Counted from the stretch's first letter, positions 34,903 to 43,608 are shown. The stretch is 52,692 nt of DNA from Cyanobium sp. NIES-981 (GCA_945901765.1 CAMDLO010000009.1:1-52692), one strand, 5' to 3'. Translations and numbers: made by a program. Notes: a model not told the origin generated them from the letters alone.

Positions 34903-35235
34903 TCAGAAGCGCGACATCGCCGTGATCTTGGCCAGCTTGTCGGCGTCCAGTCCGCCCAGCTCGTCGATCTCCAGCAGGCTGTCTTTCACCAGGCTGGCGA
35001 ACACGAACAGGATCCCATCCAGACGGAAATCGAACCGGCCCTCCATGGTGTGCCGCTCGATGCTCAGAAAGTCATGCAGTTGCCAGAGGGTATCTGCCGA
35101 GCTGAGAGCGGCGGCACGGGCCTGCACCGCTGCCACCAGCTGATCCACGGCCCGTTGGTAGGCCCGGTCGAAGGCGAGACGGGCGACATCCTGTTCCGCA
35201 TCCGTCCAGCCCTGCAGTGTGGTGTCCATCAGCAC
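34903..35235 (-). CDS. frp: Fluorescence recovery protein
   Basis: 110 aa. The sequence matches FRP: WTDAEQDVARLAFDRAYQR, TLWQLHDFLSIERHTMEGRFD, then ILFVFASLVKDSLLEIDELGGLDADKLAKI. FRP dimers bind the C-terminal domain of active OCP and speed its return to the orange form, ending photoprotective quenching. The gene lies 45 bases downstream of crtW and second after ocp, the arrangement seen in many cyanobacteria that use OCP1. Confidence 0.93.
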   Translation of the reverse strand: MLMDTTLQGWTDAEQDVARLAFDRAYQRAVDQLVAAVQARAAALSSADTLWQLHDFLSIERHTMEGRFDFRLDGILFVFASLVKDSLLEIDELGGLDADKLAKITAMSRF

Positions 35236-35280
35236 AGTCTCCAGGCGACCTGTTCAGGTACGGATAATGGTCTGGTGAGG

Positions 35281-36051
35281 CTAGGCCGGGTGTTGAGGCG
35301 CTGCGAGAGCCCCGGTTCCGGGGCTGCTGAGGCGGTACCGGGCGGGCAGCTGGAACCAGGCCAGATCGGGAGCGCTGTGATGCTCACGGTGGTATCCGAA
35401 GTGGTAGCAGGCCAGCAGCGAGAGCCAGGCGGGCAGGGGGAGATTGTCCGCCGCGGCGTGCTGCAGCGGCGAACGCTGCCGGCGGTGGGGCAGGTAGGTG
35501 CCGACCAGGAACAGCTGCAGGGAACTGAACAGCAGGGGCAGGATGCAGACCACCAGCAGCCGGACGCAGGCCTGACGCCAGCCCGCTGCAGCGAGCGTGC
35601 CGGCCAGCAGAACAAGGATTCCCCAGGCGGCCAGCAGGCGGGCCATCTGGGCCGCGGAGAGATAACCGGCCATGAACCGGCCGTACCAGGCCAGCACCCC
35701 GGCGGCGGGATCACCGTGGAAGTCGGGGTCTGCCGCCGTGGCCGTGCGCTGGTGATGGCGCTGATGGTTCTGGCGGCAGTGGCGATAGGGCAGGCCGGCA
35801 TACAGGGCCAGCACCGCCGCTCCAAGCCGGTCATTCCAGAGTGGTCGCTCCGGCAGCAGCACCCTGTGCATGGCGTCGTGGCCGACGATGAACAGACCGG
35901 TCTGCAGCTGCGTGCGCAGCAGCAGAGCGACAAGCAGCAGGGGGGCGGGAAGCCAGGCCGGCGGTGCTGCCAGCAGCAGCACCAGGCTCAACAGCCAGCT
36001 CAGCAGGATCAGCGCGGCAAAACCGAGCCCCCACCGGGTGGTGCCGCTCAA
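35281..36051 (-). CDS. crtW: Beta-carotene ketolase (CrtW type)
   Basis: 256 aa, membrane-bound di-iron oxygenase. His boxes: FIVGHDAMHR, RHCRQNHQRHHQR and YHFGYHREHHSAPDLAW, with several hydrophobic helices between (SWLLSLVLLLAAP and LLVVCILPLLFSSLQLF). It introduces 4-keto groups into beta-carotene, yielding echinenone or canthaxanthin, the pigments OCP needs. Its start overlaps the ocp stop by 4 bases (ATGA), so pigment enzyme and apoprotein are translationally coupled. Confidence 0.93.
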   Translation of the reverse strand: MSGTTRWGLGFAALILLSWLLSLVLLLAAPPAWLPAPLLLVALLLRTQLQTGLFIVGHDAMHRVLLPERPLWNDRLGAAVLALYAGLPYRHCRQNHQRHHQRTATAADPDFHGDPAAGVLAWYGRFMAGYLSAAQMARLLAAWGILVLLAGTLAAAGWRQACVRLLVVCILPLLFSSLQLFLVGTYLPHRRQRSPLQHAAADNLPLPAWLSLLACYHFGYHREHHSAPDLAWFQLPARYRLSSPGTGALAAPQHPA

Positions 36052-37001
36052 CGGGCGAATTTGAGCAGCTCCGCGGGTGAGGCCAGCAGATCAATCGCCA
36101 CGAAGTAGATCTTGCCCTCGGGATTGAGCAGAAAACGCCAGGCCACGTTCATGCCGATGCCGGCCCCGAACCAGGGGGTCTGCACCTTGCCGGTCACCTT
36201 GATCTGGGTGAAGTCACCGTCCGTCGGCTCGGCATAGCCGCGCTCCGGCAGAAGCTGCAGGTTCTGGCAGTCCTCACGGAAGAAGCGCAGGATCGCCTCG
36301 GTGCCGACGATCGGCTTCTGGAAGGGCGGCTGCAGCGCTCCATCCGGCAGGAACAGCTGAATCAGATTGTCGAAATCATTGGCGTTGAGCAGATCCATGT
36401 AGCTGTTCACCGTTGGATTGATCACCCCCTCGATGAACACCTTCCGGCGCTGCTGCTCGGGCGTGGGCGCCACGACCGGCTCGGCGACCCGCTGGGCTTC
36501 GCCCTTGGCGGGATCAAAACCCATGTCCACCACGAAGTTGCGCAGCAGGGTGATCTGCTGGCCCTGCTCCACGGCCTTGACAGAGCTCAGCACCGCCGAG
36601 GCATTGGCGGACAGCTGATAGCCCTCCGGGATGGGGGCGACGAGGCCGAGGCGCATCCACTCGCCCAGCTGATACCAGAAGCCCAGCTTGATGTTCACCG
36701 ACCAGCAGGCGTAACTGCGCCCGATCGGCGTATCGGACCGGTTGGCCAGATCGCACATCACCTGACTCTGTTCAGTGAAGGTCATCGCCTTGATCTGATC
36801 GAGCACCGGTTCGGCGAACTGCATGCGGGCAGCCCCGGGGGCAGCCACGGTGATGGTGCGGCCCATCTCCAGGTAGGCGTACCAGATCAGGGCCAGCTGG
36901 TCTTCAGCGCTGAGCAGGCGAAAGCGGGCCGTGATGGCAGGCACCACATCGGCGGTGCGGGTGTCGGGAAAGATCTGGGTGGCCCGCTCAAGCGTGAACA
37001 T
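36048..37001 (-). CDS. ocp: Orange carotenoid protein
   Basis: 317 aa, full length. The N-terminal helical domain (residues 1-160) has IWYAYLEMG (the Tyr44 region) and FWYQLGEWM (the Trp110 region). A linker (about 161-190) leads to the NTF2-like C-terminal domain with NSYMDLLNANDFDNL, LQPPFQKPIVGTEAIL and TPWFG (the Trp288 region). Carotenoid contacts in both domains are thus present. OCP quenches phycobilisome energy in strong light. Upstream (37002-37100) is the probable promoter region, which I could not resolve into boxes. An OCP1 subtype is likely given the adjacent frp. Confidence 0.97.
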   Translation of the reverse strand: MFTLERATQIFPDTRTADVVPAITARFRLLSAEDQLALIWYAYLEMGRTITVAAPGAARMQFAEPVLDQIKAMTFTEQSQVMCDLANRSDTPIGRSYACWSVNIKLGFWYQLGEWMRLGLVAPIPEGYQLSANASAVLSSVKAVEQGQQITLLRNFVVDMGFDPAKGEAQRVAEPVVAPTPEQQRRKVFIEGVINPTVNSYMDLLNANDFDNLIQLFLPDGALQPPFQKPIVGTEAILRFFREDCQNLQLLPERGYAEPTDGDFTQIKVTGKVQTPWFGAGIGMNVAWRFLLNPEGKIYFVAIDLLASPAELLKFAR

Positions 37002-37110
37002 GCGCTGTCAATCCCAATTGTTAAAGACGTTTGCAGACCCTAGCCCCTGGGGTGGCGAATTTGGTATTAGCCGCGTCACCTAGCAGCTGCTCTGCCGCGT
37101 CGTTCAGGCC

Positions 37111-37178
37111 GCCATCAGGTCAGCGCCATCAGGTCAGCGGCATTTGGACAGCGGCATCAGGTCAGCGGCATCAGAGCC
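37111..37178. repeat. 14-15 bp tandem repeat, about 5 units, overlapping the PPTase stop
   Basis: Units gccatcaggtcagc at 37111 and 37125, a diverged gcatttggacagcg at 37140, gcatcaggtcagcg at 37154 and a partial unit at 37168. The TGA of the PPTase gene (37157-37159 read on the minus strand) lies inside the fourth unit, so the array supplies its last codons and stop. It fills the gap between the PPTase gene and the ocp promoter. Confidence 0.85.
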
Positions 37179-37849
37179 ACCGCACCTCGATAGCCCTCCG
37201 GCAGCTGCAGGCGCCAGTGGCGCACAGGCCCTGCCGTCGCCCCGGCCCGCAGGCGCTCCAGCGCCGAAAAGCCAGCGCCGCTCGCCTTCAGCTCCGCCTC
37301 GAGCCGGCACCAGCACTGCAGAAATTCCTCCCTGGCTGCCGCCGCAGGCAGGCTGGCCAGGGCCTGCTGCTGCGGCTCCGGCAAAACCCGTCGCGCGATC
37401 GGTTGCCAGTCGAGCGCCGGTCGCAGCTGCTCCACATCCACGCCCACCGCCCGGCGGTGATGGAAGGCGAACACGATCAGATCGCCAGAATGGCTGAGAT
37501 TGAAAGCAGGGCCCGCCGGGCAGTGGGGTTTGCCATGAGCTCCCGCCGCGAGCGGCACGTGGGCGGGATCGCATCCCAGCCAACCTGCCAGCAGCCGCCG
37601 CAACCCACCGCGCGCAAGCAGGAAACGGTCGCTGTCATCAGGGCGCCGATAAGCCCGGTGGCGCTGCTGCTCAGCCGGCGAGAGGCTGGCGAGCAGACCC
37701 TGGCGCTGCCGCGGCGGCAGGGGATCGCAGCGGTTCAGCAGCAGCAGCAGGGGCTGGGGCTGGGGCGGGACCTGCAGCGGCGGTGGTTCCTGCAGCCGCC
37801 AGGGGCGAGGCTGCAGCGGCGGATCCGACGCGCTCCAGGGCTCAGCCAT
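37157..37849 (-). CDS. 4'-phosphopantetheinyl transferase (Sfp/HetI type)
   Basis: 230 aa from ATG at 37847-37849 (MAEPWSASDPP). It activates acyl and peptidyl carrier proteins with phosphopantetheine from CoA. Motifs: GKPHCPAGPAFNLSHSGD, GVDVEQLRP with its metal-binding Asp-x-Glu, and FLQCWCRLEAELKASG. An N-terminal proline- and leucine-rich region precedes the core. The stop codon falls in a tandem repeat, so the C-terminal few residues (LMPLT) are repeat-derived. It overlaps the HIT gene by 8 bases. Confidence 0.9.
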   Translation of the reverse strand: MAEPWSASDPPLQPRPWRLQEPPPLQVPPQPQPLLLLLNRCDPLPPRQRQGLLASLSPAEQQRHRAYRRPDDSDRFLLARGGLRRLLAGWLGCDPAHVPLAAGAHGKPHCPAGPAFNLSHSGDLIVFAFHHRRAVGVDVEQLRPALDWQPIARRVLPEPQQQALASLPAAAAREEFLQCWCRLEAELKASGAGFSALERLRAGATAGPVRHWRLQLPEGYRGAVALMPLT

Positions 37850-38318
37850 CAGCGGCCGGCGGCGGAAACCATTCCAGCAGCTGCCGGCCACGCTCCACCA
37901 GCTGCCGCACCATCCGGGGATCGACCGGTCCGCGCTCAGCGGCGGCCACGGCTCGGTAGTGGTCAGCCACGCCCCAGGCAGCGGTGGCCGGATCGGCGGC
38001 ATGGCGAGGAATCAGATGCAGATGCAGATGCGGCGCCCCCTCCCCGAAAGCGATGGCATACACCCGCTCACAACCGGTGAGGCGTTGCACCAACCGGCTC
38101 GCCTCACGCACGGCCCAACCCCAGCCAGCGGCTTCCCGGTCGTTGAAGGCCAGCGGCCCGCCCAGATGGCGGCGCGCATCGAGCAGCAGCCAGCCGACCA
38201 ACGGCGCCGGGTCGGGATGGTGACGCAGCACCCACCGATCGCAGCGGGCAATCTCCCAGGCCTGAGCGGCGGTGGCATCCGCGTGAAGGGCGCAGACAGG
38301 GCAGGGAAGAACCGTCAT
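37842..38318 (-). CDS. HIT-family hydrolase
   Basis: 158 aa from ATG at 38316-38318. The histidine triad appears as GAPHLHLHLIPRH, preceded by a CPVCAL Cys pair at the N-terminus and WVLRHHPDPAPLVGW. HIT proteins hydrolyse nucleotide phosphoramidates or dinucleoside polyphosphates. The ATG overlaps the stop of the permuted photolyase (ATGA), so it belongs to that operon. Confidence 0.88.
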   Translation of the reverse strand: MTVLPCPVCALHADATAAQAWEIARCDRWVLRHHPDPAPLVGWLLLDARRHLGGPLAFNDREAAGWGWAVREASRLVQRLTGCERVYAIAFGEGAPHLHLHLIPRHAADPATAAWGVADHYRAVAAAERGPVDPRMVRQLVERGRQLLEWFPPPAADG

Positions 38319-39676
38319 GGCCGTGGCACCGGATGGAAGACACCGGCCGGACGGCCCCACACCAGCGGTTCGGCCCGGCGCCAGTAACGGGAGAACCGCC
38401 GCAGATCCGGAGCACCGTCTCCCCGGAGGGGAAGGGACACGAACGGCTCGGGCTCGAGAACCTGCAGCGGCAGCTCCGCCTCCAGTCGCGCCGCGATCAC
38501 GCGGAAACGGGGATCCACCGCCGCACTGGTGACGATGCCGTCGGCACCGGCCGCAGCGGCGGCGGCCAGCAGCTGGGCCGACACCTCCCCCTCCCGCACC
38601 TGCACCGGCAGCTCCGCCACACACTCCCGCAGAAAGCGCAGCCGGCCGGAGGCCAGGGCTGCTCCGCCGGTGGTGGCGGTCGTGCCGGCGATCAGGGCCG
38701 CATCGAACACAAACACCGCTGGTGCGGCCGGATGGGCGCGCAGGGCCGGATTGGCCGGCCCCAGAGCTTCGCCATGCACCCACACCAGCGGCCGCCGCAG
38801 CGGCACTGGCGGCGGCACCCCCGCTGACGGAGGCGGCCCGGGCTGGGGGGAAGCGTGGTGAGGGCCCTCGCGGCGGCGCTCCACCGGCCCGAACAAGCGC
38901 AGCTCCAGCACCTCGTAACTGGCCTCAAACGGACAACCCGCCAGCGCCTTCGGGCAGCCGCGGCAGTAGCGGCCGCCGCCGAAACGCTCCAGGTTGGCCC
39001 GGTTGAACAGGTAAGGCTTGTGGCTGAAGCTGCTGGCGACCCACTGCCAGCTCAGGTTGTTGCTGGCCGGATCACCATCGAGCAGGTGCTGGAGGAACCA
39101 GCGGGCGCCGGCCTGCCAGCGCACCCGCCGCCAGTGCACCACGTAGGACGCCAGCCACATCCGGGCGTGGTTGTGCAGCCAGCCCGTGCCGCAGAGCTCG
39201 GCGGCGAAGCCATCGATGCAGGCCAGCCCTGTGGCAGCGGCGGCGATGTCGGCAGGCAGATCCGGGGCGTAGGCCTCGGCCGGCAGACCGGTCTTGAGCG
39301 GTTCCCGGTCGTGCCAGATGCCATCACCGAGCTGATGCCAGAGGCGCTGCCAGTAATCACGCCAGCCGAGTTCGTTGATCAGCTTCTCACCGGCACGGCG
39401 CTGGGCGGCGCTCCAGCCATGGGCCGGAGGCTGGGCGGCAAACAGCTCCCCCTGCACCGCGGCGTCAGGCGGTGCCATCGCCCGCAGCCGCGCAAACACC
39501 GCGTCGCGCACCTCCGCCAGGGTGAGCACGCCGTGGCGGATGTAGGGAGAGAGCCGGGTCACGGCCCCATCGAGGTGATTGCGACTGGCGCCATAACGGG
39601 CCGGGTCGATGGCCTCCAGCCGCTGCTCCGCCGCACGGCGGCCGCCCCTGACAACGGCACTGGGCGAGCGGGTCAT
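38315..39676 (-). CDS. Photolyase-like protein with inverted domain order
   Basis: 453 aa from ATG at 39674-39676. Residues about 1-260 are the photolyase FAD-binding domain: VTRLSPYIRHGVLTLAEV, GWRDYWQRLWHQLG, TGWLHNHARMWLAS and PASNNLSWQWVASSF. A cluster CRGCPKALAGC (Cys near 238, 241, 247) follows, then a proline-rich linker (about 275-292). Residues about 293-440 look like the Rossmann antenna domain that normally comes first: LVWVHGEALGPANPALR, AVFVFDAAL, RLRFLRECVAEL, DGIVTSAAVDP. Order is thus C-domain then N-domain. No DNA-binding or repair activity can be assumed. The gene sits 38 bases after DUF389 and is coupled to the HIT gene. Confidence 0.8.
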   Translation of the reverse strand: MTRSPSAVVRGGRRAAEQRLEAIDPARYGASRNHLDGAVTRLSPYIRHGVLTLAEVRDAVFARLRAMAPPDAAVQGELFAAQPPAHGWSAAQRRAGEKLINELGWRDYWQRLWHQLGDGIWHDREPLKTGLPAEAYAPDLPADIAAAATGLACIDGFAAELCGTGWLHNHARMWLASYVVHWRRVRWQAGARWFLQHLLDGDPASNNLSWQWVASSFSHKPYLFNRANLERFGGGRYCRGCPKALAGCPFEASYEVLELRLFGPVERRREGPHHASPQPGPPPSAGVPPPVPLRRPLVWVHGEALGPANPALRAHPAAPAVFVFDAALIAGTTATTGGAALASGRLRFLRECVAELPVQVREGEVSAQLLAAAAAAGADGIVTSAAVDPRFRVIAARLEAELPLQVLEPEPFVSLPLRGDGAPDLRRFSRYWRRAEPLVWGRPAGVFHPVPRP

Positions 39677-39714
39677 GGTGAATCCTGAGCAGCAGCGTCT
39701 GGCTCGATCACACC

Positions 39715-40818
39715 TCAATCCCCATCCGGCTGATCATCGCTGGTCTGAGCTTCGGGCAACGGGGGTTGGCTCGGTGGCGGCAGCACCTCCAGTTCGGGAG
39801 GGTTGGGTGCCGTCTCCGGACCGACCAGGTCCACGGCGGTGCGTTGCACCACCAGCCGGAAGCGCAGGGGGGCCTGGCTGCGGTTGACGAACGACTGCAC
39901 ATCCGCCACCTGCCGGGAGGTGGGCAGGGAGGGATCCGTGACCCGCACCCGGGCGCGGATCAGGGGCGGATTCTGCTTCCAGTCGATGGACAGTCCCACC
40001 AGATCAATGGCGGGATCACTGCCGAGGGTGATCGTGTTGCTGCGCAACTGTTTCTCGATGGCCACCTCCAGCAGCTGGGCCTTGCTCTCCTGACGGGATC
40101 GCTGCAGCAGCCGGTAGAAGCTGCTGCCCAGCGGAATCACCAACAGAGCGGTGAGAGCCAGGCTGGTGAGGCCGAGCCGGCTGTGAAACAGGCGGCTCCG
40201 GTACACCTTTTCCAGTGTTCCCAGGGTCCCCATCGCCCCCACCATGATCCCCAGGAGATTGGTGATGAACAGCAGCAGGGCCCCATAGGCCTGGACCCAC
40301 AGGGAAGAGGACAGCAGGATCCCTACCACGCACATCGGCGGCACCAGCGCCACGGCAATGGCCAGGCCGGCCAGGGCCGAGATCGCATCCTTCCGCAGCT
40401 TGGCGTACATGGCCACGGCTCCGGCCACCAGGGCCACGCCGAGGTCGAGCAGGTTGGGGCTGGTGCGGTTGATCACCTCACTGCCGAAGCTGGGGAGCGC
40501 CACCAGATGCCCCACGGCCATCGCCAGCAGCACACACACCACCACACCCAGCATCAGGGTGCGCAGGGCCCGCAGGAACATCGGCAAACGGCCCTGCAGG
40601 ATCTCGAAGGCCATCGCCTGCAGCGGCAGGATCCAGGGGGCCACCACCATGGCGCCGATCACCACGCCGGGGCTGTTGGCCAGCAGACCGAGGCTGGCGA
40701 TCAGGGTGGCGCCCACGGTGAGCACCACGAACACCTGGCTGAAACTGGCCTCGTGCTCGAACTCCTGACGCAGGGCGTCCAGCCGGGCCTGATCAGACGA
40801 AAGCGGGCCACTGCCCAT
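39715..40818 (-). CDS. DUF389 family membrane protein
   Basis: 367 aa. The N-terminal two thirds form a membrane domain with about six helices, including FVVLTVGATLIASLGLLANS and the DUF389 hallmark VVIGAMVVAPWILPLQAMAF. ALAGLAIAVALVPPMCVVGI is a second hallmark. The C-terminal third (from about residue 245) is a soluble alpha/beta region. DUF389 (TIGR00341) proteins have no firm function. The gene precedes the permuted photolyase on the same strand. Confidence 0.9.
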   Translation of the reverse strand: MGSGPLSSDQARLDALRQEFEHEASFSQVFVVLTVGATLIASLGLLANSPGVVIGAMVVAPWILPLQAMAFEILQGRLPMFLRALRTLMLGVVVCVLLAMAVGHLVALPSFGSEVINRTSPNLLDLGVALVAGAVAMYAKLRKDAISALAGLAIAVALVPPMCVVGILLSSSLWVQAYGALLLFITNLLGIMVGAMGTLGTLEKVYRSRLFHSRLGLTSLALTALLVIPLGSSFYRLLQRSRQESKAQLLEVAIEKQLRSNTITLGSDPAIDLVGLSIDWKQNPPLIRARVRVTDPSLPTSRQVADVQSFVNRSQAPLRFRLVVQRTAVDLVGPETAPNPPELEVLPPPSQPPLPEAQTSDDQPDGD

Positions 40819-41014
40819 CCCTTCACCCGGACCGTTGAGCCCGAAACCTGCCTTCGAACGCTAGGCCGTAGCAGCGCTGCGGGCGACCCATTGGCCACCT
40901 GCTTCAGAGCTTCCGCTACCCGGTGCCTCAGAGCGAGGACCTCTGCACCGAGCCAGGCCTGGGGAGCGGCCTGCGGGCCCTGCGAGAGAATCCCCGCACT
41001 CCAACCGGCTCCCC

Positions 41015-41797
41015 ATGCTCCTCGATCTGCGCGGCAAGAAGGCCCTGGTCACGGGCATCGCCAACAACAAGTCGATCGCCTGGGGCATCGCCCAGCAGCT
41101 GCACGCCGCCGGCTGCGAGCTGGGCGTCACCTACCTGCCGGATGAAAAGGGCCGCTTCGAGGGCAAGGTGCGCGAGCTCACCGCGCCGCTGGCCCCCAGC
41201 CTGTTCGAACCGCTCAATGTGCAGGAGCCTGCCCAGATCGAGGCGGTGTTCACCAGGGTGGCTGAGCAGTGGGGCTCGATCGACGTGCTGGTGCACTGCC
41301 TGGCCTTCGCCGGCAAGGAGGAGCTGATCGGCGACTACTCCGCCATCAGCCCCGAGGGCTTCGCCCGCGCCCTGGAGGTGAGCGCCTACTCGCTGGCGCC
41401 CCTCTGCCGCCACGCCAAGCCCCTGTTCAACGCGGGCGCCAGTGTGATCACCCTCAGCTACCTGGGCGCCGAGCGGGCGATCCCCAACTACAACGTGATG
41501 GGTGTGGCCAAGGCGGCCCTGGAGGCCTCGGTGCGCTACCTGGCCGCCGAGCTGGGCCCGGAGAAGCAGGTGCGGGTGAACGCCATCAGCGCCGGCCCGA
41601 TCCGCACCCTGGCCAGCAGCGCCATCGGCGGCATCCTCGACATGATCCACAACGTGGAGGAGAAGGCCCCCCTGCGCCGCACCGTCACCCAGGAGGAGGT
41701 AGGCAGCACCGCCGCCTTCCTGGCCAGCCCCCTGGCTTCCGGCATCACCGGCCAGGTGCTCTACGTGGACGCCGGCTACTGCATCACCGGCATGTGA
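41015..41797 (+). CDS. fabI: Enoyl-[acyl-carrier-protein] reductase (NADH)
   Basis: 260 aa. SDR-type reductase of fatty acid elongation. N-terminal NAD-binding VTGIANNKSIAWGIAQQL is the FabI variant of the SDR glycine motif. The active-site Tyr-x6-Lys lies in NYNVMGVAKAAL, and SAGPIRTLASSAI and LYVDAGYCITGM are conserved. ATG at 41015. A 196-base spacer separates it from the divergent DUF389 gene; nothing else was recognised there. An orphan Nif11 gene converges 8 bases after its stop. Confidence 0.97.
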   Translation: MLLDLRGKKALVTGIANNKSIAWGIAQQLHAAGCELGVTYLPDEKGRFEGKVRELTAPLAPSLFEPLNVQEPAQIEAVFTRVAEQWGSIDVLVHCLAFAGKEELIGDYSAISPEGFARALEVSAYSLAPLCRHAKPLFNAGASVITLSYLGAERAIPNYNVMGVAKAALEASVRYLAAELGPEKQVRVNAISAGPIRTLASSAIGGILDMIHNVEEKAPLRRTVTQEEVGSTAAFLASPLASGITGQVLYVDAGYCITGM

Positions 41798-41805
41798 GCA
41801 GGGCT

Positions 41806-41970
41806 TCAGCCCCGCAGGTGCCGGGCCAGGCTGGCAGCCGAGAACTGGAAGCCCTCATCGCGAGCGATGGCCACCACGGCGCTGCCGTCTGCCGCGGCAT
41901 CGATCCGCTGCTGGAGATCGGGGGTGGCCTCCGCCTTGGCCAGAAAAGCGATTAGCTGCGCTTTTGACAT
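41806..41970 (-). CDS. Nif11-domain small protein without a core peptide
   Basis: 54 aa from ATG at 41968-41970 ([17 protein letters not shown]). The whole protein is a Nif11/NHLP-type leader helix: [20 protein letters not shown], then [18 protein letters not shown]. Nif11 leaders usually end in a double Gly followed by a core peptide that LanM-type or other enzymes modify. Here the chain stops at RHLRG, so no core is present and no modification enzyme is nearby. Either it is a stand-alone Nif11 protein or a relic of a leader gene. The longer open frame to 42165 overlaps hisB and is unlikely to be used. Confidence 0.85.
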   Translation of the reverse strand: MSKAQLIAFLAKAEATPDLQQRIDAAADGSAVVAIARDEGFQFSAASLARHLRG

Positions 41971-42073
41971 TGAGATCACCGATAAGTCCAATTTAACCCT
42001 AGGCGGTCGGCGCCGGACCCCGGCCCGGCATGATCGGATCGTGCGATGCAGGACCCCGCGGGCAAGGACAGCT

Positions 42074-42682
42074 ATGCGCACCGGCACCATCCACCGCGTC
42101 ACCGGCGAAACCGATGTGCGCGTGCAGCTCAACCTCGACGGCACGGGCCGCTGCCAGGCCAGCACCGGCGTGCCCTTTCTCGATCACATGCTCCACCAGA
42201 TCAGCAGCCACGGCCTGATCGACCTGGAGATCGCTGCCACGGGCGACACCCACATCGATGACCACCACACCAACGAGGACGTGGGCATCGCCGTGGGCCA
42301 GGCCCTGGCCCAGGCCCTGGGCGAGCGGCGCGGCATCCACCGCTTCGGCCACTTCCTGGCGCCCCTGGATGAGGCCCTGGTGCAGGTGGCTCTCGATTGC
42401 AGCGGGCGGCCGCACCTGAGCTTCGGGCTGCAGATCCCGGCCCAGAAGATCGGCAGCTACGACACCGAGCTGGTGAAGGAATTCTTCGTGGCGGTGGTCA
42501 ACAACAGCGGCCTCACCCTGCACATCCGCCAGCTGGACGGGGCCAACTCCCACCACATCGTGGAGGCCTGTTTCAAGGCCTTCGCCCGGGCCCTGCGGCT
42601 GGCCACCGAGATCGACCCGCGCCGCGCCGGCGCCGTGCCGAGCAGCAAGGGGGTGCTGGAGCAGGCCGGGGCGGGCAACTAA
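42074..42682 (+). CDS. hisB: Imidazoleglycerol-phosphate dehydratase
   Basis: 202 aa from ATG at 42074 ([15 protein letters not shown]). HisB makes imidazole acetol-phosphate in histidine synthesis. Metal-binding histidine clusters are [26 protein letters not shown] and [16 protein letters not shown], the usual pattern of the monofunctional enzyme. It is divergent from the Nif11 gene (103 bases between starts), and its TAA overlaps the convergent lpxI stop. Confidence 0.97.
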   Translation: MRTGTIHRVTGETDVRVQLNLDGTGRCQASTGVPFLDHMLHQISSHGLIDLEIAATGDTHIDDHHTNEDVGIAVGQALAQALGERRGIHRFGHFLAPLDEALVQVALDCSGRPHLSFGLQIPAQKIGSYDTELVKEFFVAVVNNSGLTLHIRQLDGANSHHIVEACFKAFARALRLATEIDPRRAGAVPSSKGVLEQAGAGN

Positions 42683-43509
42683 CCGATGGTGGGACGGGAC
42701 CAGAGGAACAGGCCAAGCCGATCGGCATCGGCCATGGTCTGCTCCGCCTCCAACAGCAAGGCGCCCCGCGCTTCCCAGGCGATGCCGGCAAGCCCTGCCG
42801 CTGCGGCCTTGGCCACGGTGGTGGGGCCGATCGCCGGCAGATCCGTGCGCCGATCCTGCTGAAGCTTGGGGGCTTTGTAGAGAACCCCCGCGCGGGTTCC
42901 GGCGGGAGGCATGTCGCGGCTGGAGGCCACCCAGTCGAGCATCGCATCGGTGCCGGGCAACGCTTCGGTTGCCAGGCAGAGACCACCGGCCACCACGGCC
43001 CCCTGACCGACGTCCACCGCCGAGATCGCCTCGACGATGTACGCGGCTCGCTCCACATCGGCCCGGTCGGTTTCGCTCGGTACCCGGCTGGCGTAAAGGC
43101 CCGGCTCCGGCAGCAGATTGGGGGCCACATCCTCCACGCCCACCACCTCGAGGCCCAGCTCTTCGATGATCTCCATCAGGGCGCGCAGCGAGGCGTCATC
43201 GCCCTTGCGCAGCGAGGCCAGGATCCGGGGTGCGGCCAGCAGCGTGGAACCCTCGAACCGCAGCGGATTGAGATGGCGGGGGCGATGGAACTTGCCAACC
43301 AGCACCACCTGGCGAATACCGCGCTGCTCGAGGGACCGGAAGAAGGAGATGGAGCGCTCGAAGTAAAAGGCCTCGGCCGCGTCCACCGCGACATCCAGAC
43401 CATGGGGGCGGCAGCAGAGATGGCTGCGGCCTGCGGCGGTGAGTGCCCTTGAGAGCATCCGGGGCAAGGCACCGGAACCGGCAATGATGGCGAGGGTCGG
43501 TTCTGCCAT
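42679..43509 (-). CDS. lpxI: UDP-2,3-diacylglucosamine hydrolase LpxI
   Basis: 276 aa. LpxI (DUF1009) cleaves UDP-2,3-diacylglucosamine to lipid X plus UMP, replacing LpxH in many bacteria. Family features: [62 protein letters not shown] and [16 protein letters not shown] near the end. It supplies the substrate for LpxB, encoded 27 kb away in this window. hisS follows on the same strand after 99 bases with no recognised feature. Confidence 0.93.
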   Translation of the reverse strand: MAEPTLAIIAGSGALPRMLSRALTAAGRSHLCCRPHGLDVAVDAAEAFYFERSISFFRSLEQRGIRQVVLVGKFHRPRHLNPLRFEGSTLLAAPRILASLRKGDDASLRALMEIIEELGLEVVGVEDVAPNLLPEPGLYASRVPSETDRADVERAAYIVEAISAVDVGQGAVVAGGLCLATEALPGTDAMLDWVASSRDMPPAGTRAGVLYKAPKLQQDRRTDLPAIGPTTVAKAAAAGLAGIAWEARGALLLEAEQTMADADRLGLFLWSRPTIG

Positions 43510-43608
43510 CAGATCCGTCAGTCAGCTCCAGCACTGCATCACGTGACGGGTGCAGTCAACTGTCCGGCAGCCGGCAGGCGCCGCCGCCAGTGGACACGTG
43601 CTGGGGCG

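Noticed and set aside
37002-37110. Possible ocp promoter elements
   Set aside because: Several AT-richer hexamers are present but none with convincing spacing and match, so no box is called.
38000-38030. Apparent 6-base tandem repeat (cagatg units)
   Set aside because: It encodes the histidine triad HLHLHL of the HIT protein and is explained by the protein motif.
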